Assembly (NCBI RefSeq): GCF_030247185.1
Contig: NC_080572.1
Coordinates: 125,738,405-125,802,404 of the forward strand
Direction of reading: 5' to 3'
DNA: 64,000 bases
DNA from: Malaya genurostris
Lineage: Eukaryota; Arthropoda; Insecta; Diptera; Culicidae
In this document: piece by piece, positions 44,822-56,089 of the stretch
Position numbering within the stretch: the stretch's first letter is position 1
Layout of the letters: every line of letters begins with the position of its first letter
The notes under the pieces: model-generated
The model's input: only the letters and a program-made list of their open reading frames with translations
Told to the model about the DNA's origin: nothing
Database searches by the model: none
Position numbers and translations under genes: made by a program

Positions 44822-45976
44822 GCTCAGATCGCAGCATGCTGTCGCGTATCAAAATGTCGCGTATTGAAAAGGAAGTGGAAATTAAAGTTCTGGACACATG
44901 GCTAAGTGAGAAGGGTATTACTATGCGAAAATTGACGAAGCGGTTTGGAATTCATCATGTCAGTGTTAAAAACATAATTAATAAGTTTAGGGAACATTAT
45001 TCTTAGGATGAGCTACCAGGAAGAGGCAGAAAACCCGGTTCTTCCAACCCGAAACTGGACCAGAAAGTTGTATCTCTAATCATGAAGAAAAAATCAATGT
45101 CAATACGTGATTTTGCCAAAACAGCAGGAACGAGTGTCGCAATGGTCCAACGTATCAAGAGGCGAAATCAGAAATTCTCGGAACAAAGTGTAAAACAGAA
45201 GAAGCAAGCAGCAACAAGGGCCCGGAAATTGTATTCGCGTCTTTTGCAGGGTCCGGATGTACGATGGGCGATGAGACTTATGTAAAAGAGGACTCTTAAA
45301 CCCTTCCAGGTCCACAATACTTTACTGTCGTCGTTGGGGAGGACGGGAGCGATGCGGACAGGTCGATTCAAGTGGAGAAACTCGGTCGAAAAGTACTGGT
45401 ATGGCAAGCAATATGTTCCTGTGGTTTGAAGTCAACCATTTTTTACACTACCGGAACTATAAATGCAGAAATCTATCGATCTGAGTGTTTCCAGAAGAGA
45501 TTGCTGCCTTTATACAAGAAACATAGCACACCTCCACTGTTTTGGCTGGATTTGACGTCGGCTCACTATGCCAAAACCACTCTCATTTGGCTTGCGGAAA
45601 AGGGTATACATTTCGTTGAGAAAAATATCAATCCACCAAATTGACCTCAGCTTCGACCCATCGAAAGTTACTGGGCTATCGTGAAGAGGGTCTTTAAGAA
45701 GACTGGTTACGCAGCTGGGAACATTCAGGAGTTCAAAAAAATTTGGGCTCAAGCGTCCAAAAAATGCGATGCAACACTTGTCCGGAACTTGATGAATAGC
45801 GTTCGATGAAAAGTTCGAAAACTCGTGAAGGAATAACTTAAATTTCATCCGGTTTTCTTTATGCTCAAGTTTAACGTCGTACAATAAAGGATCAATTTTT
45901 AGTTTGAATAAAAAATCGTTTTTTGTCATAATTTGAAAGAAAAATTTATGGATAGCTTATTTTCGATACACTCCTT
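44822..45976 (+). mobile_element. Third DD37E element, 5' end missing
   Basis: The right end CGATACACTCCTTATA near 45963-45976 matches the terminal repeat of the element at 31.8 kb. No matching left terminal repeat exists: repeat A ends immediately upstream of the transposase start, so the left end was lost, perhaps when repeat A inserted or by deletion. Confidence 0.8.
44836..45836 (+). pseudogene. DD37E transposase with several stops
   Basis: From ATG 44836 (a second in-frame ATG at 44854 starts MSRIEKEVEIKVLDTWLSEK) the HTH region FGIHHVSVKNIINKF is seen. A TAG lies at 45004. Coding continues DELPGRGRKPGSSNP, RDFAKTAGTSVAMVQRIKRR, then shifts by one base near 45257 to give GDETYVKEDS with the first catalytic Asp. 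Next come a TAA, LGRKVLVWQAICSCG, LFWLDLTSAHY with the second Asp, a TGA at 45643-45645, and QLRPIESYWAIVKR with the Glu; 37 residues lie between the last two. It ends at TAA 45836. It is the oldest-looking of the three D37E genes. Confidence 0.9.
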
Positions 45977-45979
45977 ATA

Positions 45980-46640
45980 AAAAAATATTTTTTTCTTAAA
46001 TTAGAGCGAATTATATACCACTGTCAATAGACACTTTAACATAGCCATCATTTTACGTGCTTCATATACCAATAACTGTTTCAGCTCGACGGATTGTGAA
46101 ATTGTGTGTGAGTATGTGTGTACAGAGAAAATAAATCGAGATGTCAGAGGTGTCTGAACTGATTTTCATCAAACTAAAAGATGTTTTTTACGATTAGATT
46201 TGATGTTTATGCAATTTTCATATCAACATAAAGTATCAGTCACAGACGATCTTGTGAGCAAAATTTGTTGGTAATACCTACTCAACATATAAATCTGTAC
46301 ACTATTACCGCATATAACGATAATGTTCTGTAAGCAACTTTTCCGCCATATCTCACCATTACTAAATAAAGAAATATGAACAATAACAAAATAATGTTTA
46401 GAAGCAAAATTGGACTCAATTTTCAATGTAATAGCTACTGAGTATTTGAAAGATTGAATGCAGTACCCTATGTTCAGTTTATATAATACTTATAAACAAC
46501 GAAATAAACGATTGCAACTGTACTCAACTACAATTAATACAACAGCCAAATTTCATATTACTCAAACATTTTCCAGAACACACTGAAACTTTTATTTAAA
46601 ATATTCAAAATATGTCCAACATTTTCAAAAATAGCCTCTT
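45980..46640. other. No gene seen
   Basis: AT-rich and unassigned. Confidence 0.45.
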
Positions 46641-46643
46641 GAC

Positions 46644-46644
<1 letters not shown>

Positions 46645-46738
<94 letters not shown>
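46645..46738. repeat. (TTA)n-(TAA)n microsatellite forming a palindrome
   Basis: About 56 bp of ATT/TTA triplets switch at 46701-46702 to about 37 bp of TAA triplets. The tract is therefore its own inverted repeat and could extrude as a hairpin. There is no coding meaning; the Asn/Ile runs in translated frames are artefacts. Confidence 0.95.
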
Positions 46739-46739
46739 T

Positions 46740-48227
46740 TAACGTAAAACTTTAAACTTAACACAAGAACATTTTAATCTAGAAAAATTTCCTTTCCACA
46801 AATTATGATAATTTCATAGGCACTGATGTGTTAAAATAGTATTTTTCCACTAGAATATTTTTTAACATCATTCAAATCTACTATATATCACGTCACTATA
46901 CATATTCACAATGCATTTCAGAACACTTTGAACATGTATAATAAACGTTACATCACAGATACATATTTCGAATGCTTTATGCATTCATCATCAGTATATC
47001 AAGTTTTAAGTTTTTTTTTAATATGATGTATCAATGATGTAAACTGAGAAATAATCAAAATCCCACATTCCAAAAGGTTTTATACCGCAAATAGCCGAAG
47101 AGGTAGACAAGTTTTCATCCTCCTACCGCATGATCAAGAATAGAAACAAATAAGTTGAGCTCGGCTGACTGCGATGAGGTTAAATCATTCTTTCTTCTCA
47201 AAAGACCTTGGATTGGAGTGGAAGGCTTTCCGAGGAAAAAAGTTTTCCCGAAAACTTCAGGACGGGTTTTCACTGTGCCGTCATGATTGGCGTAATCGAT
47301 GTGGGAAGCAGAATCACAAAATGGAAGCAGTGAAAAAAATCCGCTGGCTTCGTTCAAGGAATGTTGGAATTTTCCTTTTTTTATTTTCACCTAACGATAT
47401 CGAAGTTAGGAGCTATTGTGTAAACAAGTTTCACTTTCCGTCAAAGCATTTCAGGAATAGCTTACGGTAAAACGTTTCCGAAACAGATGTTTAGGCTGGG
47501 ATTAGTGTGTGGTGTTGGACGGGAGTTTGATTTATTGACGGTTTGCATGAGCGCTGAGCACCAACTGTAGATAAATTGTTCGATTTAGGACCTGTTTTCG
47601 CTTGAACAGCTGAGACCGGTCCTTCTTTGAAAAGGGTGCTATGTAGAATGACCGTTACGGGGCTTTACCCAAATGAATCTGTAGTTCAAGAAAAGATAGT
47701 AGTGTGCTGTATTTAAAGCGTGTATGCCTATCAAGAATTAAATAACTCTAACATTTAGGGGTTTTTGGTTTGTACGTAAAGTACATATTTAGTTTCGATT
47801 TCTTCGCGGTTTCGCCTTCGGCTCATCAGTGCTTAAAGCAGTTCAAATTGAACCGCCATCTTCGCCTAACAGTTCAACTTGAACCGCTAAGCAGACGTAA
47901 AGTCCACACTATTTATGTGACCCTTTATTCAAAATGTCGTTCAGGTATTGTTTTATTTTGCCCAAGAAAAACGGTTTATTTTTGCCAGAAGCGTTTGAGC
48001 GAATGGCTTCAATTGCAATTCAATTGAAGAGAAAATAATGGTTTGGAGATAATGTGACGATTACACTCAAACTATAATGAACTGCTGCTAACCCTGCTAT
48101 ATAAACAGTTGCAAGTTCTTGACGCCTAAATGAAGCCGAAACATTATCGTTGAACATGCCAAGCCCATTAGCCTCTTCAATTCATGATCCGTCCATGTAG
48201 AATATTTTCTCAGAGTGATCCGTCCAC
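46740..48227. other. No gene seen
   Basis: AT-rich with unassigned ORFs (47115-47390 minus, 47174-47470 plus) and a short motif at 46957-47003 shared with 17025-17070. Confidence 0.4.
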
Positions 48228-49165
48228 ACGGAAAGTCCGAAATCAGCATTTTGGCGAAAAAATTAGTTGATTTTATGATTTTAGTTAGTTATTTTTTGAG
48301 ACAACTAAAAAATCTTACTTTTGCTAATTTAGATTTTTTAATTCTAATTCCCTTAATAATAATAAAATATTTGTTGAAATGGCTATTTGTTTAGTTGAAT
48401 TTACCGATTAAACGTGCTGTCATTTCTTAGCTAAGGCACACTTCATTTCCATTCAACTAATTTTTTAGTTGAATTAGAGAAATAAAACGTTGTGTTCAAC
48501 CAACATATATGGTTGAATTGGTTTCTGCAATTTGCAGCTATATGGCGCTCTGTCACCGAGAAAATGTTAACACCGTAATGACTACTAGCCACTAGATGGC
48601 ACACTACTACCGAAAAAAATATCAGTCGCGGTTGTCTTTTCTATATTGGCAGGTATAAATACGATGTTGTATTGGAGAAAAAAAAACTTCCTTTTGAAAA
48701 TTTTTCTTCTAAGTCGCTGTTTTCTTCATTCGACTTCGCGAAATCGATTCTCTCACTGAAAACTTTGAGCACTCGGAAAACAAAAACCGAATACAAGTAT
48801 TACACCGGACGGCGAAGCCCGTAAGGTTAGAAGATACAAAAAAATCATTTGACATATACAATTAGAGTGCAACATTCGAAACTCACTTCACTGTTCCGCG
48901 TAAAAACATTATTACGCACAATCGCTTCAAATGCGCACAAATTCTGAATAAATACAGTTTCTACTAAGAGTTTACTGGTATTGCTGGTTTTTGTCCAGAA
49001 TATTCGCCAACTAAACTCATTCTTCAAAAATAAGAGTTTTTTTAGCAAAATAAATTCTAAATTTTAACTAATTTTATAGTTATTTTGGAAATTTTGCTGT
49101 TGAAATCAACTAATTCATAAATAGTAATACGAATTAGGCGCAGAGCTAATTTCGGTCGTTCCGTG
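48228..49165. mobile_element. Candidate long-TIR non-autonomous element
   Basis: ACACGGAAAGTCCGAAATCAGC near 48230 pairs imperfectly with GCTAATTTCGGTCGTTCCGTGC near 49148-49169. Just inside both ends lies AATTAGTTGATTTTA / TGAAATCAACTAATT, followed by AGTTATTTTTT / AACTAATTTTATAGTTATT. The interior is AT-rich with CAACTAATTTTTTAGTTGAAT palindromes (48463-48480). Boundaries are approximate and no target duplication was seen. Confidence 0.45.
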
Positions 49166-49499
49166 CATGTAAAATATTTCCATCGAGCGTAGAACATTAT
49201 CTATGTTATAATATATAAATTTTTGTACTAAAAAATTACCCGCATCTGAAATTGAGATGGGATAATTAAGTGCAGATCCATTCGAAGGAAAAGTGTTAGC
49301 CTTTTGTAACAGACATTCCTAACAAACAATTGCAAAATAACATACGCGCCTTCAGCAAACCATCTCTTGGAAAACTGGACATATGACATATCTCTGTCTT
49401 CTACATATTTGTAAAACTGAGTATAATCTGGGTAATTCAAACGAATTTTTTTTGTTGATATAGTGACAATAACAATTCCGCTTGATACCATTTTTTTGA

Positions 49500-49855
49500 A
49501 TCCGTATGTGTTTTTTGCATGAATATTCCTCGGTGTTTTCAGTTTTCATGAAATCATTATTAAAATATACCACTCGTTTATACCACTCGTATGCCTGTGT
49601 TTTTCCTAAACACGATTCACCAAAGGCCTTTTCTAACATTTTCAACGTTTCGGAACACTTAAATCCATTTGCAACACAAAATTTTCAACTTCTTTGTATA
49701 GACGCCAAACAAAAACTAATCGTACGATATGCGTCAAAATTTGACAGAATGTGTATAAAAGTGTTGCCAACGTTGAGAGAATAAATGTTTACCGATTGGA
49801 CCAGCGCGGGAATTTTAAAATGAAAATTCCGGTTCTTTTTTTATCATAAGGTATG
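49500..49855 (-). pseudogene. Mariner N-terminal relic
   Basis: On the minus strand, LYKEVENFVLQMDLSVPKR, then after a frame change MLEKAFGESCLGKTQAYEWY (about 49645-49580), reproduces the N-terminal HTH region of mariner transposases. It is close in style to the element at 8.8-9.7 kb but different in sequence. The rest decays (NDFMKTENTEEY). TTTTTATCATAAGGTATG at 49838-49855 may be the terminal-repeat remnant. Confidence 0.65.
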
Positions 49856-49884
49856 TAGAAATTTTTCAAACTGATATTGATTAG

Positions 49885-49918
49885 AAAGGCATAGTCTCAC
49901 TTTAGGTGAATCGAGCAA
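49885..49918 (-). repeat. Terminal fragment of repeat A
   Basis: GAAAGGCATAGTCTCACTTTAGGTGAATCGAG is a diverged form of the GAAAGGCATCATTACACCACTAGGTGGATTAA end. Confidence 0.5.
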
Positions 49919-50009
49919 TGTTTTCAATAATATCAAGATGAAAATATATTAGTTGATCTGAATATATTGATGGAAAGCTGATCTTGATCGAATATTCAGA
50001 GATGGTCGG

Positions 50010-50280
50010 GTTCCAGGTATTTGTACATACCCGAACCCAAACCCGACGGCTATTGGTTGGGTTCGGGTACAGGATGAAATATGTTGTCGAGTTCGGTTAC
50101 GGGTGCCGATTTTGTCTATTTTCAACGGGTACGAATCCGGTTTGGTTTAAAAAATTTGGTCGGGATTTTCCGGGTTCGGGGTTTGAAAAAAACTTAATCC
50201 TGGGTTCGGGTCGGGTACGGGTAAAAGTTTTTTTTCGATCGGGTACGGGTCGGGTTCGGGTTTAAAAAAATGTTCACCCG
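50010..50280. repeat. Degenerate GGGTTC / GGGTAC hexamer-like array
   Basis: Words such as GGGTTCGGGT, CGGGTACGGGT and CGGGTTCGGGTT recur through about 270 bp, opened by the complementary ACCCGAACCCAAACCCG at 50031-50047 and closed by CACCCGAC at 50275. It is G-rich against an AT-rich background. It is not a strict tandem repeat; spacers of 10-30 bp interrupt it. Confidence 0.7.
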
Positions 50281-50284
50281 ACTA

Positions 50285-53215
50285 TATCACTGGGTGGGTT
50301 GGAACAGGAATACATTACATTTATTCAAATTAAATTGGACCGTCTTAAACTCCAACTTCACCCGAGTTACATTGTTTGCGTTGTGAAGTTATTCCAAAAC
50401 ATCGTTGCACAATTCGAACTGTTTAAGTTAGTCCAAACAACAAAAATCGTACTTCTTTTTCCTCATTTTGGTGCAGTTTGAAATATATACCTAACTTTTC
50501 AGAAATTCTAATTCAACTCAACAGTTTACTCAATAGTTAAAATCAAGCTAATAAAAAGCTCTCCCGGTGACCCACAGAAAATGGTTTTGACTGACGTGTT
50601 TTTTTCTATTCTGTATCCACAATTCAAAATTTTAATGAAGGCGGGGCAGATTCCCGAAATGTTTTAATCTCCTTTTGTACACGAGCAATCAAAATATCTC
50701 TGCTCTTATTCGCACTCCATTGACAGAGATTTGGCTAGCAGTCGGAGGAATGCGCTCGTTGTCGCCAGACATCGTTTACTGATTTTATTTTGAATAACGC
50801 TATTCGCTCTAACTTCATTTCGTCCAATCTTGTTAATGAAGTAATATAGACTACAAACAAAAAAGTTTTGGTTTATATTTTGAGTCAACGAATTTCCAAT
50901 TTTCACGAAACTTTGAAGAACAAGCAGTCAAGTTGAAGTGGACGGTCAGTAAGTGAGAACTAATAATAACGAAACAAATAAAAAAGTTGAGATTTTATAA
51001 TGAAGCAAAATCCCGTTTGTTGCTTTTGCTTTTTCGTAAAGCATTATCACATTTTCCACTGAATCAGCCAACAACAGCAAACTGTTTTGCGCTGACTGAA
51101 GCAGCTAAGTCTTCTTGGGTCGCACTTGCTAGAGAAACAAATTCTTCTAAAACTGTTTGTTCCTTCCTTTCCACATTCACACTTGGGCGCCGCATTAGGC
51201 AAATTGAAAAAAAAACTCTGCAAAGCAGTGCCAGTGGAACGAGTGGAAAAGTTGGATTTGAGGTTTCGGTGCTTGTCCATCCCGAAAAAATGAATACATA
51301 TATACATGTATATACAAAATGCTTCCAACGAAAAGCTTCGACTTCGAAATTATAAAATCCTGTGCCCATTAGCATTTCACTTGATGGGTCTAATTTAATG
51401 GGCAAGAAATTTAATTTTCCGAATCCACAGAGGAATTTCGAAAACGGACGATGTGCCAAGAATAATAAAAGCGCTGTGATCCAACCCCCGACCCGGTCCG
51501 ATGACTACTTTAATGTCAAGGGAAGGCTCACGTTTCAAGAAATTATTCAAATGAGCGCTTCTTTGCCGTCGAAAACAGCTTACGATGTTATTTTATTCAA
51601 AAGGATCAAAGTTTTATAACGATATTTTCTGAACAAATAAGTCCAGGTGCAATGAGGATGAATTATTTCTTGTGGTAGCCAAGTTTACAATCATTTCGGT
51701 TATTGCTTTACACTCAGTTGAAACTTTATAATCAAGTATTGCTCAAATTGAAATGTGCTACAGTAACTGTCAAAAATATTATGAATTCCACCAAACTATC
51801 AGATTCAAAACACTTATTTAACTTTTTAGTACACTGGAATTCACATAGTTAACACTCCAATGTAGTATGACTAATAAATCATCGTTATGACAGATTCTAT
51901 TAGACCATTTCGTCTCACGTAACGATTTTTAATGAGTTTTTCATTCAATATTCTAATGACTAGTAACTTCACGTCGCCATTAAAACGAGTAACTGCCATA
52001 TGACTACATCAGAAGTGAACTTGTAGCTTGCAAGCGATGATATTTCATATGTGCATTACTAGGTGAGAACTTATGAGCGTATCGAAATCAGCCTTTGTTC
52101 TAAAAAAAAATTAATGTCAACTGATAAATCTTGAAAACTTGAATTTGCATTGAAAAATGTAAAAAATCCGAAATTGGACGAAAATTCTAATAATCAAGAT
52201 GACACATCCAAATTTCGAGCCAAAATCACGACTTAGTACAAAAATATCTACATTGTAATAATTAATGGTAAAGAAATAAAAATAATCCAAGAACATTTTT
52301 AAACAACATAACGGCATTGACGGGTTTACTACCATGAGATTTTGGGGTTAAGGAAGTAGAGATCCCGTGGCAATAAATATTGAAATACGATAACGTTTCG
52401 TTGAACATATACCAGATTTATCTTAATGAGTTCGATACAATTCAATACTAAGAATCAATCTCCATTCGGAAGCTATTGCCTTTTACTCGCAAAAGTACAC
52501 TTTAACTGAGTAGTTGTATTTTGCAAAATATTATATAATATTTTACCCTATAACACATTAAACATGTTACTCTTGAAGACGCAAAATTTTCTTTTTTATA
52601 TCGACTCTTGTAAATATTACTCAGATTACTCCACAATTTTTCGCCATGACACCGTTCATTTTTTATGCAACACAAATTTAAATCTGAACAATCCTATCCA
52701 ATTAGCGATGCCGTAAAATTTTATTTTTCTGATATAAAACCATCGCGGTAATGTAGGCTCACGTCAAGAAACTGGCAGACGCATTAACGATCGTAAAATA
52801 AATTTCTTTCGTTATTATAAATTCACTGTCACATGCAGTATTTGCCGCCGTCTGTCATCGTATGCCTACGACAAGGGTATACGAATCCAAGCGTGAGCAA
52901 CGGGAAAGTGTCCCACAACGAGGGGTTCTCGTTTGTAGCGACCTTGTCGAATAATCAGAACACTAGAGTATGAAGGAAAAGGCACCGATAAAATAAGATA
53001 TAAGTACGGATGCTGCATACTATCTGCGCTCCATCAGCTCTCTTGCACTGTTCCACTTTACAGTGACGTCGATGGAACGTTGAATGAATTTTTCATTAAA
53101 ATCTTGGTATATAGACTAGAGAAACATTTTATATTCAGAAGCCTCAATCTGAGATAACAAACTACGGTTTTAGCGCGTTGGATTTTCTGGCTTCGTACAA
53201 GAAAATTGGAATGAA
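50285..53215. other. No gene seen in 2.9 kb
   Basis: AT-rich. The overlapping ORFs around 50987-51619 show no recognisable motif on either strand. I see no terminal repeats. Confidence 0.4.
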
Positions 53216-53216
53216 C

Positions 53217-53479
53217 ATATCTCGATTCATTTTTCATTAGGGCCTATAAGCAAGTGACAGTTTCTCTTTGTTTACTTTCTCTTTTATTAATTACCAAGCG
53301 GTTTTCACGTTTATCACTCAACTCTTTGCATGAAATGATACCCGAAACTTTCGACTTTCAAACAGAATAGTGATATCAAAGAAAATCTTTTTAATCACAT
53401 CACAATAATCGAAAGATAGAGTGATTAAAGAGAAACTGTCACTTGCTTATACGCCCTAATGAAAAATTAACCGAGATAT
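53217..53479. mobile_element. 263-bp MITE with ~55-bp terminal inverted repeats
   Basis: The left end reads ATATCTCGATTCATTTTTCAT then TAGGGCCTATAAGCAAGTGA and CAGTTTCTCTTT. The right end, reverse complemented, reads ATATCTCGGTTAATTTTTCAT then TAGGGCGTATAAGCAAGTGA and CAGTTTCTCTTT. The interior is AT-rich and non-coding. Target duplication is not clear. Confidence 0.88.
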
Positions 53480-54486
53480 CCCTTACAGCACTTGTCATCG
53501 CATATGCCACCACTACCATAATCATCATCATCGTCATCATCATCTTCATCAATATAGTGTAAGCGAGCTCGACCGGTAAAGGTGCTAATCTAGATTGCAC
53601 CTCACCGGAACTTACCCAAATCAACCTTGCTGGTATCTTCTGTACAACGCATGGAAATACAAAAAAGTGACAGGAATGCCACCTTTCCCTAGAATTTTCC
53701 CAAATGATAAAACGAAAAAACATTCAACTCACATTATTTTATTCTATACATCTAATCTCATTAATATAAAAATAAGCCTGTCAAAAATATAGTGGTAACA
53801 ATATTTTGCTGTGATCTTTCAGTCCAGTTATCAACCAACAAGCGAAACTAATCCTGGTACGTCACTTTTGCATTCCTTAGCCATGCAGATCATGTCGATC
53901 CTCTCCAGTAAGTGAATGAGTATCTAGTAATGTTCTACATAAAACTATATCTGAATTACTATCTCTATTCTCACTCACTTTATCGTTCCGTCATAACAGA
54001 TTCAAATTGCATCCTAGTGCGTACCTTTCTTATCTTTCCCGTAGATGATTGCCCAGATATACTTTCACTATAGTCGACAGTTTCAAACAGTATTTTTAAA
54101 CGTAACTAGAGCAGTACAATACATACATATTTTGACCTTCGTTGATAACTAACATAAATTGTATCCGGGTAAAGTTGTATTTCACAATAGTATAAACAAT
54201 CGCGATCCAATTTGTTTAAACTTCATAGACTGTTCACAGAATATTTTAAAACTATGAAATATAGACTCAAATTTTAATATTCAAAACATTTTTCTATAAC
54301 ATATATTGCCGAGATCAAAATTTATCTGCGTGTGAATGCGAAAAAGTGTGAATCCATTTTCTCATAGGTGTACTCAGCTTAGGTTTAAATTAATGCTATG
54401 TCCATAGAATTCAGAATAATAAAATCATCTGTATCTCATAACAAATTTATGTGCAAATAAGGGTAATACATCAAAACAAAGGTAAT
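53480..54486. other. No gene; short ATC-rich run
   Basis: A CATCATCATCGTCATCATCATC run lies at 53523-53553. Otherwise unassigned AT-rich DNA. Confidence 0.45.
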
Positions 54487-54760
54487 TCACTGTACTTCCA
54501 TCAAACGCTGCATACCTTCGGAGTCAACTTCCCTAACACATTTGTTCAACATTTTGGTCATCCGAGTCGCGTCCCGACCCGTTTTCCCACTTTTCTTAGG
54601 ATTCTGCTTCATTATTGCCCAAAATTTCTCATGTTTTTGATACATTCTTTCGTGTACAGCTTCGAATGTATCTTTTGAGCACATCACACGCGATTGATTT
54701 GGCGACTTTCAACGTTTTAGTGATTTTTTTTTGTGGACCATTATTACCATCATTTGATTA
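54487..54760 (-). pseudogene. Internally deleted DD37E transposase relic
   Basis: On the minus strand, KTLKVAKSIACDVLKRYI (about 54722-54670) is an N-terminal HTH segment of a D37E transposase. A frame-shifted junction leads to EKFWAIMKQNPKKSGKTGRD, ATRMTKMLNKCVREVDSEG and MQRLMEV, which is the region after the catalytic Glu and the C-terminus. The whole catalytic core up to the Glu is missing. It is a fourth D37E lineage, unlike the other three in sequence. Terminal repeats were not located. Confidence 0.75.
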
Positions 54761-55103
54761 TCACAGGATTTTTTTCTCTCCTCTCTAATCTCATCTGAAA
54801 TAACTTTTGACTCACTGCTCGAAGCACCGTGAAATTTATATTACAGAAAGTGGGTGCCTAGGTAAACAAACCGCTATAAAAGAATTCACTTTCCGTGCCA
54901 CTTCAACACAATAAGTGATTCCGGATTCTAACTGGACAGAACTTAAAAGGTTCTATGGCTGCATAGCCCGTTATTAAAATTTTTCAGGAAGCAAATTTTA
55001 GTTTCGGAATTTCAGCATGATGAGTTTTGAAACACTAATTTTAAGATTGTATTGTTATAAGTGATCGAAAAGATTCAAACTGCTTTGCAAAACTAGCAAG
55101 TTG

Positions 55104-55252
55104 TGGGGACGGGTAGTGTGATGGGTAAGTCGATGCCTTTCACGCAGCCCGCCTGGGTTCGATTCCCAACCCCGCACATAGGGTCAGAAAGTTTTTCTGG
55201 CCCGAAGAGGCGAATGACCTTAAGGTTAAAACCTCTATAATCGAAACAAAAA
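55104..55252 (+). mobile_element. tRNA-derived SINE with perfect 15-bp target-site duplication
   Basis: The tRNA-like head 55105-55178 has an A box at 55114-55124 (TAGTGTGATGG), a perfect B box GGTTCGATTCC at 55156-55166, and an anticodon-loop-like CTTTCACGCAG resembling tRNA-Val (CAC). The body carries TTTTTCTGGCCC and AAGAGGCGAATGACC and ends in an A run. The 15-mer AAAACTAGCAAGTTG precedes it (55089-55103) and follows it (55253-55267) without mismatch. That marks LINE-driven, target-primed insertion of fairly recent date. Confidence 0.92.
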
Positions 55253-55267
55253 AAAACTAGCAAGTTG

Positions 55268-56089
55268 GTTTGTATAAAAGCTAATCTCGACCATCCAGGT
55301 AAATTAGCATTCAACAGCACAGTTCAAAGGATGGTCCTAATAGCGCTGACGGGAGCACCAAAGACAACTCTTGATACTGCTGTGTCCCTAGCACAAGAAA
55401 CATTATCTTGTGCATTCAAAAATGATTGTGTGGTTGTTTGGAATAACAACTTGATGAGCACATAGTTTGTGATACGAAGAGTCCCCTATTTGTTGCTCGT
55501 GTTGGTGTTAGCGCCTACTGTCATGAAATGAGATTAAGGTAGTCTTATTATTATATTTACGATAGTGACGCTGCTTTAAAGACACTCAGTTCGAATGATT
55601 CTCGGTTGAATCTCGTGATCGGCGATCAAGGAAATAGAAACAGGTTAGGCAAGCACAGCATTTTTGTGCCAGAAGCAGCTTTACCTCCGAGAACCAGTTA
55701 GATAAAGTGGAAACTTTGTTCTTGAGCTGTTTTCGAACATGCCAGCTAGCGGTAAAGCTTGAAAACTTACGCAAAAAACTTACTACAGACACAGCAGTAT
55801 CAAGACAAGCAATTCTACCAGCTTTAAATTTGAAAATGTCGCAAAGTTTGTTGCATTTCCCAAGCATCATTGCAGTATTCCGGTCAGAACTCTGACTATA
55901 CATTTCTAATGCAACTGTTATATGGCTTCTACTCAGGAAATCATTCAATTTTTCAGCATTTGACATTGGACAAAAATAGCGATTCCACCACCCATACGTA
56001 AAATTTCTAACTATAAGCTATAGTTAACATATATTGTAGCTTAGCGTTAGAAAAAAACATTTTTTTTCTAGATTGAGACACAAAAAGGC
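55268..56089. other. No certain gene; 126-residue unassigned ORF
   Basis: The minus-strand ORF 55586-55966 (ATG start, MSNAEKLNDFLSRSHITVAL) is long for this DNA and contains a CACLTC cysteine cluster near its C-terminus, but matches nothing I know. It may be a fragment of a decayed mobile element or chance. Confidence 0.35.

Noticed and set aside
46558..46764. ORF with Ile and Asn runs
   Set aside because: Product of the TTA/TAA microsatellite.
51047..51459. Overlapping ORFs up to 131 residues on both strands
   Set aside because: No motif or homology I can recognise, and no codon or splice evidence; too weak to call a gene.
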